Notes under the pieces: model-generated
Told to the model about the DNA's origin: nothing
Databases searched by the model: none
What the model saw: the letters and a program-made list of their open reading frames with translations, nothing else
Translations under genes and position numbers: made by a program
DNA from: Pseudomonas fluorescens
GTDB lineage: Bacteria > Pseudomonadota > Gammaproteobacteria > Pseudomonadales > Pseudomonadaceae
NCBI RefSeq assembly: GCF_902497785.1
Contig: NZ_CABVHK010000007.1
Location: 124,001 to 188,000, forward strand
Length of the DNA: 64,000 nt
Direction of reading: 5' to 3'
Shown: positions 34,722 to 43,599 of the stretch, one piece after another
How positions within the stretch are numbered: the stretch's first letter is position 1
Layout: each line of letters opens with the position of its first letter

Positions 34722-36194
34722 ATGGCCCGTTTCGAACTGCAAAAACTCTACATCGATGGCGGTTACTCCGACGCCAGCAGCGACGCCACTTTCGAAGCCA
34801 TCAACCCGGCTACCGGTGAAGTCCTCGCAAACGTCCAGCGTGCGACCAAGGAAGACGTCGAGCGCGCTGTGGTCAGCGCCGAAAAGGGCCAGAAAATCTG
34901 GGCCGCGATGACCGCCATGGAGCGTTCGCGCATCCTGCGCCGTGCCGTTGACATCCTGCGCGAGCGCAACGATGAACTGGCCGCCCTGGAAACCCTGGAC
35001 ACCGGCAAGTCGTTCTCCGAAACCAAGTACGTCGACATCGTCACCGGCGCTGACGTACTGGAATACTACGCAGGCCTGGTGCCCGCCATCGAAGGCGAGC
35101 AGATTCCACTGCGCACCACTTCGTTCGTTTACACCCGTCGCGAGCCGCTGGGCGTCGTCGCCGGTATCGGCGCGTGGAACTACCCTATCCAGATCGCCCT
35201 GTGGAAATCCGCACCCGCCCTGGCGGCCGGTAACGCGATGATCTTCAAGCCAAGCGAAGTCACCTCGCTGACCACGCTGAAACTGGCCGAGATCTACACC
35301 GAAGCTGGCGTTCCGGCAGGCGTGTTCAACGTGCTGACCGGCAGCGGCCGTGAAGTCGGCACCTGGCTGACCGAACACCCGCGCATCGACAAGATTTACT
35401 TCACCGGCGGCACCGACACCGGCAAGAAAGTCATGGCCAGCGCGTCCGCGTCGTCGCTGAAAGACGTGACCATGGAACTGGGCGGCAAGTCCCCACTGAT
35501 CATTTTCGACGACGCCGATCTCGATCGCGCTGCCGACACCGCGATGATGGCCAACTTCTACAGCTCCGGCCAGGTCTGCACCAACGGCACTCGCGTGTTC
35601 GTACCGACGCACCTGAAAGCCGCGTTTGAAGCCAAGATCGCTGAGCGTGTTGCGCGCATCCGCATCGGCAACCCGGAAGACGAGAACACCAACTTCGGCC
35701 CGCTGGTCAGCTTTGCCCACATGGAAAGCGTGCTGGGTTACATCGCCAAAGGTAAGGAAGAAGGCGCTCGCGTGCTGTGCGGCGGCAACCGTCTGACCGA
35801 CGGCGAATTCGCCAAAGGCGCGTTCGTGGCACCGACCGTGTTCACCGACTGCACCGACGAGATGACTATCGTGCGCGAAGAAATCTTCGGCCCGGTGATG
35901 AGCATCCTGACCTACGACACCGAAGAAGAAGTGATCCGTCGTGCCAACGACACCGACTTCGGCCTGGCCGCCGGTATCGTCACCAAGGACCTGAACCGCG
36001 CTCACCGCGTGATTCATCAACTGGAAGCCGGTATCTGCTGGATCAACGCCTGGGGCGAGTCCGACGCGAAGATGCCGGTCGGCGGCTACAAGCAATCCGG
36101 TGTGGGCCGTGAGAACGGCATCAGCTCGCTGAACAACTTCACCCGCATCAAATCGGTACAGGTTGAGCTGGGCGATTACGCCTCGGTTTTCTGA
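34722..36194 (+). CDS. betB: Betaine aldehyde dehydrogenase
   Basis: 490-residue aldehyde dehydrogenase oxidising betaine aldehyde to glycine betaine with NAD(P). The active-site glutamate is in [16 protein letters not shown], the catalytic cysteine in [13 protein letters not shown], and cofactor motif [12 protein letters not shown]. The start at 34722 ([13 protein letters not shown]) gives the known length; the frame upstream is part of the betI-betB gap. A family C REP lies between it and betA. Confidence 0.97.
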   Translation: MARFELQKLYIDGGYSDASSDATFEAINPATGEVLANVQRATKEDVERAVVSAEKGQKIWAAMTAMERSRILRRAVDILRERNDELAALETLDTGKSFSETKYVDIVTGADVLEYYAGLVPAIEGEQIPLRTTSFVYTRREPLGVVAGIGAWNYPIQIALWKSAPALAAGNAMIFKPSEVTSLTTLKLAEIYTEAGVPAGVFNVLTGSGREVGTWLTEHPRIDKIYFTGGTDTGKKVMASASASSLKDVTMELGGKSPLIIFDDADLDRAADTAMMANFYSSGQVCTNGTRVFVPTHLKAAFEAKIAERVARIRIGNPEDENTNFGPLVSFAHMESVLGYIAKGKEEGARVLCGGNRLTDGEFAKGAFVAPTVFTDCTDEMTIVREEIFGPVMSILTYDTEEEVIRRANDTDFGLAAGIVTKDLNRAHRVIHQLEAGICWINAWGESDAKMPVGGYKQSGVGRENGISSLNNFTRIKSVQVELGDYASVF

Positions 36195-36222
36195 GACCCG
36201 CGAAGTCTGGAGCAAGCGCCTT

Positions 36223-36355
36223 TGTGGCGAGGGGATTTATCCCCGTTGGGGCTGCGCAGCGGCCCCTATCCAGACACCGCGACTCTTTAGATAGAACCAG
36301 TCGCTGAGTTTACGACTGCTGCGCAGCCGGACGGGGATAAATCCCCTCGCCACAG
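36223..36355. repeat. REP palindrome, family C, inside betIBA
   Basis: TGTGGCGAGGGGATTTATCC and GGGGATAAATCCCCTCGCC plus an inner GGCTGCGCAGC / GCTGCGCAGCC hairpin between betB and betA. Confidence 0.9.
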
Positions 36356-36411
36356 GTTGCGCGGCGTCAAGGCGACTGCGACCTGAACCAACTTCAAAGA
36401 GGGTGCATTCA

Positions 36412-38115
36412 ATGTCCCAAGAATTCGATTACATCATCATCGGTGCCGGCTCGGCCGGTAACACCCTGGCGACCCGTCTGACTGAAGACGAAGGCGTCAC
36501 CGTCCTGCTGCTCGAAGCAGGCGGCCCGGACTATCGCCTGGATTTCCGCACGCAAATGCCGGCCGCCCTGGCGTTCCCGTTGCAGGGTCGTCGCTACAAC
36601 TGGGCCTACGAAACCGATCCAGAGCCACACATGGACGGTCGTCGCATGGAATGCGGTCGCGGCAAGGGCCTGGGCGGTTCTTCGCTGATCAACGGCATGT
36701 GCTATATCCGCGGCAACGCGATGGACTACGACAACTGGTCGAAACTGCCAGGCCTGGAAGACTGGGATTACCTGAACTGCCTGCCGTATTTCCGCAAGGC
36801 TGAAACCCGCGACATCGGCCCGAACGACTACCACGGTGGCGACGGTCCGGTCAGCGTGACCACGCCGAAAGCCGGCAACAACCCGCTGTTCCACGCGATG
36901 GTTGAAGCCGGCGTGCAAGCCGGTTACCCGCGCACCGAAGACTTGAACGGTTACCAGCAAGAAGGGTTCGGCCCGATGGACCGCACCGTGACGCCGAACG
37001 GCCGTCGCGCCAGCACCGCTCGCGGTTACCTGGACACAGCCAAGAAGCGCTCGACCCTGACCATCGTCACCCACGCCCTGACCGACAAGATCCTGTTCGA
37101 AGGCAAGCGTGCGGTCGGCGTGCGTTACCTGATCGGCGCCGCTGAAGAGCGTGTTGAAGCTCGCGCCCGCAAAGAAGTGCTGCTGTGCTCCGGCGCCATC
37201 GCTTCGCCGCAGATCCTGCAACGCTCCGGCGTCGGCCCGGCCGAACTGCTGAACAAGCTCGACATCCCGGTAGTCCACGACCTGCCAGGCGTCGGCGAAA
37301 ACCTGCAGGATCACCTCGAGCTGTACCTGCAATACGCCTGCACCCAACCGGTCTCCCTGTACCCGTCGCTGCTCTGGTACAACCAGCCGGCCATCGGTGC
37401 CGAATGGCTGTTCAACGGCACCGGCATCGGCGCCAGCAACCAGTTCGAAGCCGGCGGTTTCATTCGCACCCGTGAAGATTTCGACTGGCCGAACATTCAG
37501 TACCACTTCCTGCCGGTTGCGATTAACTACAACGGCAGCAATGGCGTGAAAGAGCATGGCTTCCAGGCGCATATGGGTTCCATGCGTTCGCCGAGCCGTG
37601 GTCGCATCCAGGCCAAGTCGAAAGATCCGCGCGAATACCCGAGCATTCTCTTCAACTACATGGCCACCGAGCAGGACTGGCAGGAATTCCGCGACGGCAT
37701 CCGCCTGACCCGTGAAATCATGCAGCAGCCGGCACTGGACGCTTTCCGGGGTCGCGAGATCAGCCCGGGCATCGACGTGCAAACCGACGAGCAGCTGGAC
37801 AAGTTCATCCGCGAACACGCCGAAACCGCGTTCCACCCGTCCTGCTCGTGCAAAATGGGCACCGACGACATGGCCGTGGTCGATGGCGAAGGTCGTGTGC
37901 ATGGCCTGCAAGCCCTGCGCGTGGTCGATGCCTCGATCATGCCGATCATCACCACCGGCAACCTGAATGCGCCGACGATCATGATCGCCGAAAAAATCGC
38001 CGACAAGATCCGCGGTCGCCAACCATTGCCGCGCAGCACGGCGGATTACTACGTGGCCGGCGATGCGCCGGTGCGTGGCAAGCCGTTGCGGGATGTGAGC
38101 CTGACTGCTCAGTAA
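36412..38115 (+). CDS. betA: Choline dehydrogenase
   Basis: 567-residue GMC flavoprotein, membrane-associated, oxidising choline to betaine aldehyde (and further) with electrons to the respiratory chain. The FAD motif [19 protein letters not shown] is at the N-terminus, [14 protein letters not shown] follows, and the active-site histidine is in [11 protein letters not shown]. The start at 36412 after AAAGAGGG is preferred to the ATG three codons upstream. Followed by an intrinsic terminator. Confidence 0.97.
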   Translation: MSQEFDYIIIGAGSAGNTLATRLTEDEGVTVLLLEAGGPDYRLDFRTQMPAALAFPLQGRRYNWAYETDPEPHMDGRRMECGRGKGLGGSSLINGMCYIRGNAMDYDNWSKLPGLEDWDYLNCLPYFRKAETRDIGPNDYHGGDGPVSVTTPKAGNNPLFHAMVEAGVQAGYPRTEDLNGYQQEGFGPMDRTVTPNGRRASTARGYLDTAKKRSTLTIVTHALTDKILFEGKRAVGVRYLIGAAEERVEARARKEVLLCSGAIASPQILQRSGVGPAELLNKLDIPVVHDLPGVGENLQDHLELYLQYACTQPVSLYPSLLWYNQPAIGAEWLFNGTGIGASNQFEAGGFIRTREDFDWPNIQYHFLPVAINYNGSNGVKEHGFQAHMGSMRSPSRGRIQAKSKDPREYPSILFNYMATEQDWQEFRDGIRLTREIMQQPALDAFRGREISPGIDVQTDEQLDKFIREHAETAFHPSCSCKMGTDDMAVVDGEGRVHGLQALRVVDASIMPIITTGNLNAPTIMIAEKIADKIRGRQPLPRSTADYYVAGDAPVRGKPLRDVSLTAQ

Positions 38116-38130
38116 CATTGGCCCACTAGT

Positions 38131-38171
38131 TTAAAAAACCGTCAACCTTCCGAGTCGGCGGTTTTTTTTCG
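38131..38171 (+). terminator. Terminator after betA
   Basis: AAAAAACCG and CGGTTTTTT arms close a 17-base loop, followed by a run of T, 16 bp after the betA stop. Confidence 0.75.
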
Positions 38172-38328
38172 TCTAACACAAGTTAATTCCTCAGCCAACA
38201 ATCTACACATCAAGCAATTAAATAATAAGGCTATATCTTTACAAAACTAGAAACACTTGCATTTACACACACTTAAGAACTTCCATTACTATCCGCGCCC
38301 CTGCTTAAGCTGGCCGCTAACAATATTC
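38172..38328 (+). promoter_or_regulatory. AT-rich upstream region of the dioxygenase-azlCD operon
   Basis: Abrupt drop in GC after the betA terminator. It contains AATTAAATAATAAGGCTATA and other -10-like sequences, so a promoter is likely here, but I cannot place it exactly. Confidence 0.4.
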
Positions 38329-39336
38329 ATGGAAATCAATATCTTGCACGACCTCGACCGAATTACCGACGTGACTTTCTTTCGAGAAAAAATCTCAGAA
38401 GAAAAGACAATCATGCTGGACTTCGGCTATTTAACTGGCGTCATTGAGTCTTGGTGGAAAAAAAACAACAACCAAGGCACGCACATCTTAAAATCCCAAT
38501 TAATCAGCCTTTTTCTAACTTACCTGCGCGCCGAAGATATTTCCTACTTCGACACAGTAGGACTGGAGAATGGCAGCGCTGCAGTTTGTATAAAAAATAT
38601 ATTCAACCTTGACTCGCCGAAACTGGCGTTAACTGTGCACGAGGCTTTGGCTGACCTGTTTCATCTCACTGACATAAAATACGAATACGAAGAACACAAA
38701 GCGTTGTTTCTAAAACCCTCGGCAGAACAGTATCGGGAATGGGGCAACGGGCATGGTGATATCACACCACATTCCGATGATTTATATGAAAATCTGAATG
38801 TTGATTATTTGGCCTTGACCGTTTGCCGCGACGTGACAAAAACCCCTACGGCCTACTATTTCCCGAGTGACTTGCTCTGCGAATTGAACGATCAAGAGAT
38901 TCGCGAACTACTGACGATGAAAGCTGCGTTTATTTCCGGCAAAAACGTCAGCGGACTAAAAAAACGGGTTCGCCATGTGGTTGAGTTTTCTCAGACCCAC
39001 GGCTTTCACTTTTCGCTGGATTTTCGTGTTGACTCGCAGAACGGTGAGCGGATGCGTGCGACAAACGGCGGCCAACACGTCCTGGACAAAATACGGGCAG
39101 GTCTTTGCGACGCGAAAAGTCACGTCTCAATCGCTGAAACCGGCACGTTCCTGATCGTGGCCAACCACAAAGTATTGCATGCACGGCCGATGCTCAATCT
39201 CCATGCCGACGAGGTTCGCGAACAGGCGAACAATTCGACGTTCAACAATACGCCTCGACTATTGTTCCGAAGCAAAGGCCCTAGAAAGCAATACTATCCA
39301 CTGGATGAAACAGCTTGCACGCGGGAGGCATGTTGA
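38329..39336 (+). CDS. Clavaminate-synthase-like Fe(II)/2-oxoglutarate dioxygenase
   Basis: 335 residues, cytoplasmic. The iron site is H148-x-D150 (ITPHSDDLYENLN) and a distal histidine H284 in ANHKVLHARPML; arginines at 310 and 314 (PRLLFRSKGPR) are candidates for binding 2-oxoglutarate. Size and layout fit the AsnO/VioC/clavaminate synthase group, which hydroxylates free amino acids; the substrate here is unknown. The start at 38329 gives the family length, although no clear ribosome site is seen (a TTG at 38257 would be the longer option). AT-rich codons differ from the neighbours. The stop overlaps the azlC start (TGATG). Confidence 0.82.
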   Translation: MEINILHDLDRITDVTFFREKISEEKTIMLDFGYLTGVIESWWKKNNNQGTHILKSQLISLFLTYLRAEDISYFDTVGLENGSAAVCIKNIFNLDSPKLALTVHEALADLFHLTDIKYEYEEHKALFLKPSAEQYREWGNGHGDITPHSDDLYENLNVDYLALTVCRDVTKTPTAYYFPSDLLCELNDQEIRELLTMKAAFISGKNVSGLKKRVRHVVEFSQTHGFHFSLDFRVDSQNGERMRATNGGQHVLDKIRAGLCDAKSHVSIAETGTFLIVANHKVLHARPMLNLHADEVREQANNSTFNNTPRLLFRSKGPRKQYYPLDETACTREAC

Positions 39337-40061
39337 TGGTTGCCGCGCACGCACCTGCTCAATCTTCATCTGCTTGCGTATTTAAAGAAGGGGCACGCGA
39401 TGCAATCACGTTCGGCGTCGCGTTTATCTTTCTTTACCTATCAATTGGCATTTTAAGCGCTTCGCAATCACTAACCTTAAGCCAGGCTCTTGCAACGACC
39501 CTGCTTATATTCTCCACTCCACTGCAGTTTTTGATAGTACAGAACCATCACGACGGTTGGATGCTGCTCCCCATCATCATGGCGCTCAATGCTCGCTTCG
39601 TTTTACTCTCCGCAACCCTTGCGCCATATATAAGAAACACTTCAACCATGACCACCATGGCCTCGTTAATCCTGATTACCCCGTCGATATTCACCGGATG
39701 CGTCACTCGTTTCAAACGGCGAACCGACCACCCTTTTAGTTATTTGATCGGGCTGGGGCTTCCGATATTCGGCGTGTCGGTTATCTGCACCTATATCGGT
39801 TTCGTTGCCGGTGCAGAATTGACCTCGCCGATTATCTATGCAGCCATGACACTTCTATTACCACTTCAATTCACCGCCTTGGCCGGGAAGCACTGGCCTC
39901 ATCATGCGGAAGTATCGAGTTACTGGCTCGGCTTCGTCGGTGCGCCATTCCTGGTCTATTTATTCAAGGATTACAGCTTGCTTTGCACCCCTTTCCTGAT
40001 CGGCGGCTTGATCGTGCTTATTGAAAACAATTACAAAAAACGAGAAATGGTGGACTCATGA
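39336..40061 (+). CDS. azlC: AzlC family amino-acid exporter, large subunit
   Basis: 241 residues with seven or eight hydrophobic segments. AzlC signatures are GARDAITFGVAFIFLYLSIG near the N-terminus and LLPIIMALNARFVLLSATLAPY. AzlCD pairs export branched-chain amino acids and toxic analogues such as azaleucine. A GGGAGG site at 39323-39328 is ideally spaced for the ATG at 39336, which overlaps the dioxygenase stop, so coupling is likely; an ATG at 39330 is too close to the site. Codon use is AT-rich, like the gene before. Confidence 0.88.
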   Translation: MVAAHAPAQSSSACVFKEGARDAITFGVAFIFLYLSIGILSASQSLTLSQALATTLLIFSTPLQFLIVQNHHDGWMLLPIIMALNARFVLLSATLAPYIRNTSTMTTMASLILITPSIFTGCVTRFKRRTDHPFSYLIGLGLPIFGVSVICTYIGFVAGAELTSPIIYAAMTLLLPLQFTALAGKHWPHHAEVSSYWLGFVGAPFLVYLFKDYSLLCTPFLIGGLIVLIENNYKKREMVDS

Positions 40062-40402
40062 CAATCTGGCTTCTTATCGCGTTTTCAGCTTTTACCGCCT
40101 TCGCATTTCGTGCCCTGCCCTTCGCCTTCAAAAACAGCAATGCACTCACACAAACCCAAGGTTCCCTCTACCGCTTTATCAGCTACAGCGCGCAAGCCAT
40201 GTTGGGGGTCATTATTTACGACACTGCATTCAACAAGATGGATGGATTAACACTGATACAGCAGTTTCAAATTCTGGATGCGCTGAAAATGTTTTTGCTT
40301 GTGGGCACCTTCATCGCCGTCGCCAAAACGAAGAAGATCCTGCCTGCTTTTTTTGCCAGCCTCTTCATTTATGTCGCAGCGTTCGCCTATCTGAACAGTT
40401 GA
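40058..40402 (+). CDS. azlD: AzlD family amino-acid exporter, small subunit
   Basis: 114 residues, four hydrophobic segments. The AzlD N-terminus AFTAFAFRALPFAFKN (the family has T-x-x-x-R-x-x-P) is clear. Partner of AzlC: the start overlaps the azlC stop by four bases (ATGA). Last gene of the AT-rich operon; the GC content rises again within about 50 bp after its stop. Confidence 0.88.
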   Translation: MTIWLLIAFSAFTAFAFRALPFAFKNSNALTQTQGSLYRFISYSAQAMLGVIIYDTAFNKMDGLTLIQQFQILDALKMFLLVGTFIAVAKTKKILPAFFASLFIYVAAFAYLNS

Positions 40403-40631
40403 AAGCAGCCTTCGTCTGGAGAAGTCTTGATCGCGAGCAAGCCGCAATGGGGTGTTCGCGAACTTCCGATTAATCAGCCAAGTGGGCACGCGCCCTCTGC
40501 ACTACCTGATCCTTTCCCACACCGCCCCACCCTTGATCTACCCTTCGCCCAAGCCTAATCTAGCGCCACACAAACGTTTCACCCCCTCGCAACACCGCTG
40601 CATCGCCACTCCATACCAGGGAGGTTCCCGA

Positions 40632-42077
40632 ATGTTCGATTTCCACCCCCAGCTCAAGCAGCGCTTCGCTGCCTTGCGCACGGGCGCTGAATTCTTTTCG
40701 CTGCGTTATGTGCGCGAGTCCGGCCAGTACTTGTCGGTGCGCAAGAACGTTGCCGAACCTCCGGGCATGAGCCGTGACGAAGGTGCGATGTTGACCGTGC
40801 GCGTCAACGGCGTTGAAGCCTATGCCGCGACCAACGACCTGTCGCCATCCGGCCTGCAAGCCGCGCTGGACCAGGCCGAACTGCAAGCTCGTCGACTCAA
40901 GCCCCACGCCTTGCTCGACCTGCGCGACCACGCCGTTTCCAGCGACCGCGCCGATTACCTTTCGCCGAACCTTGACCAGCCCTTCCCGTCCCTGAGCGAT
41001 TGCTACCAATTGCTCGGCGCCGAGTCCGCGGCTGTGCCCAAGGACGAGCGCCTGGTGAACTGGCAAGTGAGCATCGGCATTACCCACGTCGAGCAGATTT
41101 ACCTCAACAGCGCTGGTGCCGAGTTGCGCCAGGCCCAACGTTTCGTGTATCCGAGCCTCGACGTTACGGCCTACGACGGCAACGACAGCCAGACCCGCAC
41201 CCTTGGCCGGGAAAATTTCGGCCAGCAGGGCGGCTTTGATGTGATCAGCCGCTGTGGCCTGATCGGCGCCGGCCCGAAAATCGCCGATCAAGCGCTGCAA
41301 TTGCTGCTGGCACCAAACACGCCGCAAGGTCCGCGTGACCTGCTGTTGATGCCGGACCAGATGATGCTGCAGATTCACGAATCCATCGGTCACCCGCTGG
41401 AACTGGACCGCATCCTCGGCGACGAGCGCAATTACGCCGGCACCAGTTTCGTCAAGGCAGCCGACTTCGGCCATCTGCAATATGGCTCGAAACTGCTCAA
41501 CGTAACCTTCGACCCGGATATCCCCGAGCAGCTCGCCAGCTATGGTCATGACGACGACGGCACCGCCGCGAGCAAACAGTTTTTGATCAAGGAAGGTTTG
41601 CTGCTGCGGCCATTGGGCGGTGCGTTGTCGCAATTCCGCGCCGGCATGGCCGGTGTCGCCAACAGCCGTGCCTGTGGCTGGAACCGACCACCGATCGATC
41701 GCATGGCCAACCTCAACATCGAGCCCGGCGATCAACCGCTGGAACAACTCATCGGCAACATCGAACACGGCATTTTGATGAGCACCAACCGCTCGTGGTC
41801 GATCGACGATGCGCGCAACAAATTCCAGTTCGGCTGCGAATGGGGCCAGTTGATCGAGAACGGCGAACTGACGGGCGTGGTGAAAAACCCGAATTACCGG
41901 GCGATTTCCGCGCAGTTCTGGAAAAGCCTCAGCGCCGTTGGCGACGCCAGCACGTTCAAGGTCCTTGGCACGCCGAACTGTGGCAAGGGCGAACCGAATC
42001 AGGTGATCCGCGTCGGCCATGCGTCGCCGGCCTGCGTGTTCAACAACGTGGATGTGTTTGGGGGAGATGCCTCATGA
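40632..42077 (+). CDS. TldD-like metalloprotease subunit (paralogue)
   Basis: 481 residues. The zinc motif HESIGHPLELDR (H-E-x3-H) sits near residue 255, and the third-ligand cysteine is probably in LGTPNCGKGEP near 455. TldD works with TldE/PmbA as a processive protease on unfolded peptides and in RiPP or CcdA processing. The sequence departs from the housekeeping TldD expected elsewhere in the genome, so this is likely a second pair. The start at 40632 (MFDFHPQLKQRF) follows GGGAGG; upstream open sequence is not protein-like. It overlaps the next gene by four bases (ATGA). Confidence 0.88.
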   Translation: MFDFHPQLKQRFAALRTGAEFFSLRYVRESGQYLSVRKNVAEPPGMSRDEGAMLTVRVNGVEAYAATNDLSPSGLQAALDQAELQARRLKPHALLDLRDHAVSSDRADYLSPNLDQPFPSLSDCYQLLGAESAAVPKDERLVNWQVSIGITHVEQIYLNSAGAELRQAQRFVYPSLDVTAYDGNDSQTRTLGRENFGQQGGFDVISRCGLIGAGPKIADQALQLLLAPNTPQGPRDLLLMPDQMMLQIHESIGHPLELDRILGDERNYAGTSFVKAADFGHLQYGSKLLNVTFDPDIPEQLASYGHDDDGTAASKQFLIKEGLLLRPLGGALSQFRAGMAGVANSRACGWNRPPIDRMANLNIEPGDQPLEQLIGNIEHGILMSTNRSWSIDDARNKFQFGCEWGQLIENGELTGVVKNPNYRAISAQFWKSLSAVGDASTFKVLGTPNCGKGEPNQVIRVGHASPACVFNNVDVFGGDAS

Positions 42078-43411
42078 GTATGTCCAAAGATCAGGCCGAG
42101 TCGTTTAAAACACTGGTCAACTGGCTGCGCGAGGCAATTCGCGAGCCGGAGCAATTCACCCTCAGCTACGCCGCCGAGTCGTCGGCCTTCGTGCGTTTCA
42201 ACCACGCGAAGGTGCGTCAGGCCGGTCAGGTGCAGCAGGCGAGCATCGGTTTCAAACTGATCAACGAGGGGCGTCATGCCGACCTCGACATCACGCTATC
42301 GGGTGACGCAAGCGTTGATGTCCAGCGTTTGTCCGATGGTCTGCAACAGTTGCGCGACACCCTGCCGCTGCTGCCGCAGGATCCGTACCTGCTGCTGAAT
42401 CACAATGGCTGGCAGAGCAAAAACGTGCAGGAACATCCACTGCCGGATACCGAGCACGTGGTCGCACAAATCACTGAAGCGGCTGAAGGTCTGGATCTGG
42501 TGGGTTTCTATGCGGCCGGGCCGATCAGTCGCGGCTTCGCCAGCTCATCGGGCGCGTTTGGCTGGCATCAGGCCAATAGCTTCAACTTCGATTTCAGCCT
42601 GTTTCACGACAACGGTCAGGCCGTGAAAGCCAGTTATGCCGGGCACGACTGGAACGACGAAGGCTTTGCCAGACGCTTCCAGCAGGCGCGCGAACAGTTG
42701 GCGTTTCTGGGCAGACCGCAACGGACCCTGGCACCGGGTCAGTACCGCGCTTACCTGGCGCCGGCGGCGCTGGAAGAAATCATGGGCATGTTGTCCTGGG
42801 GTGGCTTCTCGGCGCAGTCGATTGCGAGCAAGAGCAGTCCGTTGCAGAAGCTCTATGCCGGCGATCAATCGTTCAGCCCGCTGGTGTCTCTGGATGAAAA
42901 AGTCAGCGGTTCTTTGAGTCCGGCGTTTTCCGGCGAAGGCTATCCACGCAGTGATTTGCGACTGATCATCGAGGGCAAGGCCGGTGCGCAACTGGTCGGT
43001 TCACGCAGTGCGGCCGAGTACGGTTTGACAGCCAACGGCGCCAGCGGCGGTGAAATGCCGAACGCATTGAACATGGCGGCCGGCACCTTGCCGGATGCCC
43101 AGATTCTCAAGCAACTGGGCACCGGGCTTTACATCAGCAACCTCTGGTACCTGAACTACTCGGACCAACCGATGGCGCGCATGACCGGCATGACGCGGTT
43201 TGCGACTTTCTGGGTGGAAAACGGCGAGATTCAGGCACCGGTCAGCACCATGCGCTTTGATGACAGTGCCTACAGCTTGCTCGGATCGCAGCTGGAAGCG
43301 TTGACCGAAGAACGCGAGTTGCTGCTGTCGGCGAGCACTTACAGCCAGCGGGCCACGGCTTCGGCGTTGTTGCCGGGCGCCCTGATCAGCCGCCTGACCT
43401 TGCCCCTATAG
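42074..43411 (+). CDS. TldE/PmbA-like subunit (paralogue)
   Basis: 445 residues, same fold as the preceding gene but without the H-E-x3-H zinc motif, as expected for the non-catalytic TldE partner. Segments such as EEIMGMLSWGGFSAQSIASK and GTGLYISNLWYLNYSDQPMARM are typical of PmbA/TldE C-terminal domains. Translation is coupled to the TldD-like gene by ATGA. The substrate is unknown. Confidence 0.87.
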   Translation: MSMSKDQAESFKTLVNWLREAIREPEQFTLSYAAESSAFVRFNHAKVRQAGQVQQASIGFKLINEGRHADLDITLSGDASVDVQRLSDGLQQLRDTLPLLPQDPYLLLNHNGWQSKNVQEHPLPDTEHVVAQITEAAEGLDLVGFYAAGPISRGFASSSGAFGWHQANSFNFDFSLFHDNGQAVKASYAGHDWNDEGFARRFQQAREQLAFLGRPQRTLAPGQYRAYLAPAALEEIMGMLSWGGFSAQSIASKSSPLQKLYAGDQSFSPLVSLDEKVSGSLSPAFSGEGYPRSDLRLIIEGKAGAQLVGSRSAAEYGLTANGASGGEMPNALNMAAGTLPDAQILKQLGTGLYISNLWYLNYSDQPMARMTGMTRFATFWVENGEIQAPVSTMRFDDSAYSLLGSQLEALTEERELLLSASTYSQRATASALLPGALISRLTLPL

Positions 43412-43438
43412 ACACAGATCCCCAGCACACAGGGCTCC

Positions 43439-43568
43439 TGTGGCGAGGGGATTTATCCCCGTCGGCTGCGCAGCAGTCGCAAACCAGTGAACGCGGTGTG
43501 CCTGTTACTCCGTAGTGAAAGGTTTTGGGGTCGCTTCGCGACCCGACGGGGATGAATCCCCTCGCCAC
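43439..43568. repeat. REP palindrome, family C
   Basis: TGTGGCGAGGGGATTTATCC and GGGGATGAATCCCCTCGCCACA with inner GGCTGCGCAGCAG/GCTTCGCGACC parts, after the TldE-like gene. Confidence 0.9.
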
Positions 43569-43599
43569 AATGGTTCCCGGCTAACCCAACTGAGGTCCC

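Noticed and set aside
38172-40402. Prophage or insertion-sequence remnant
   Set aside because: No integrase, transposase, terminal repeats or attachment-site duplication is visible; only base composition suggests transfer.
40403-40631. RiPP precursor gene before the TldD-like gene
   Set aside because: No short frame with a ribosome site and a leader/core pattern was found.
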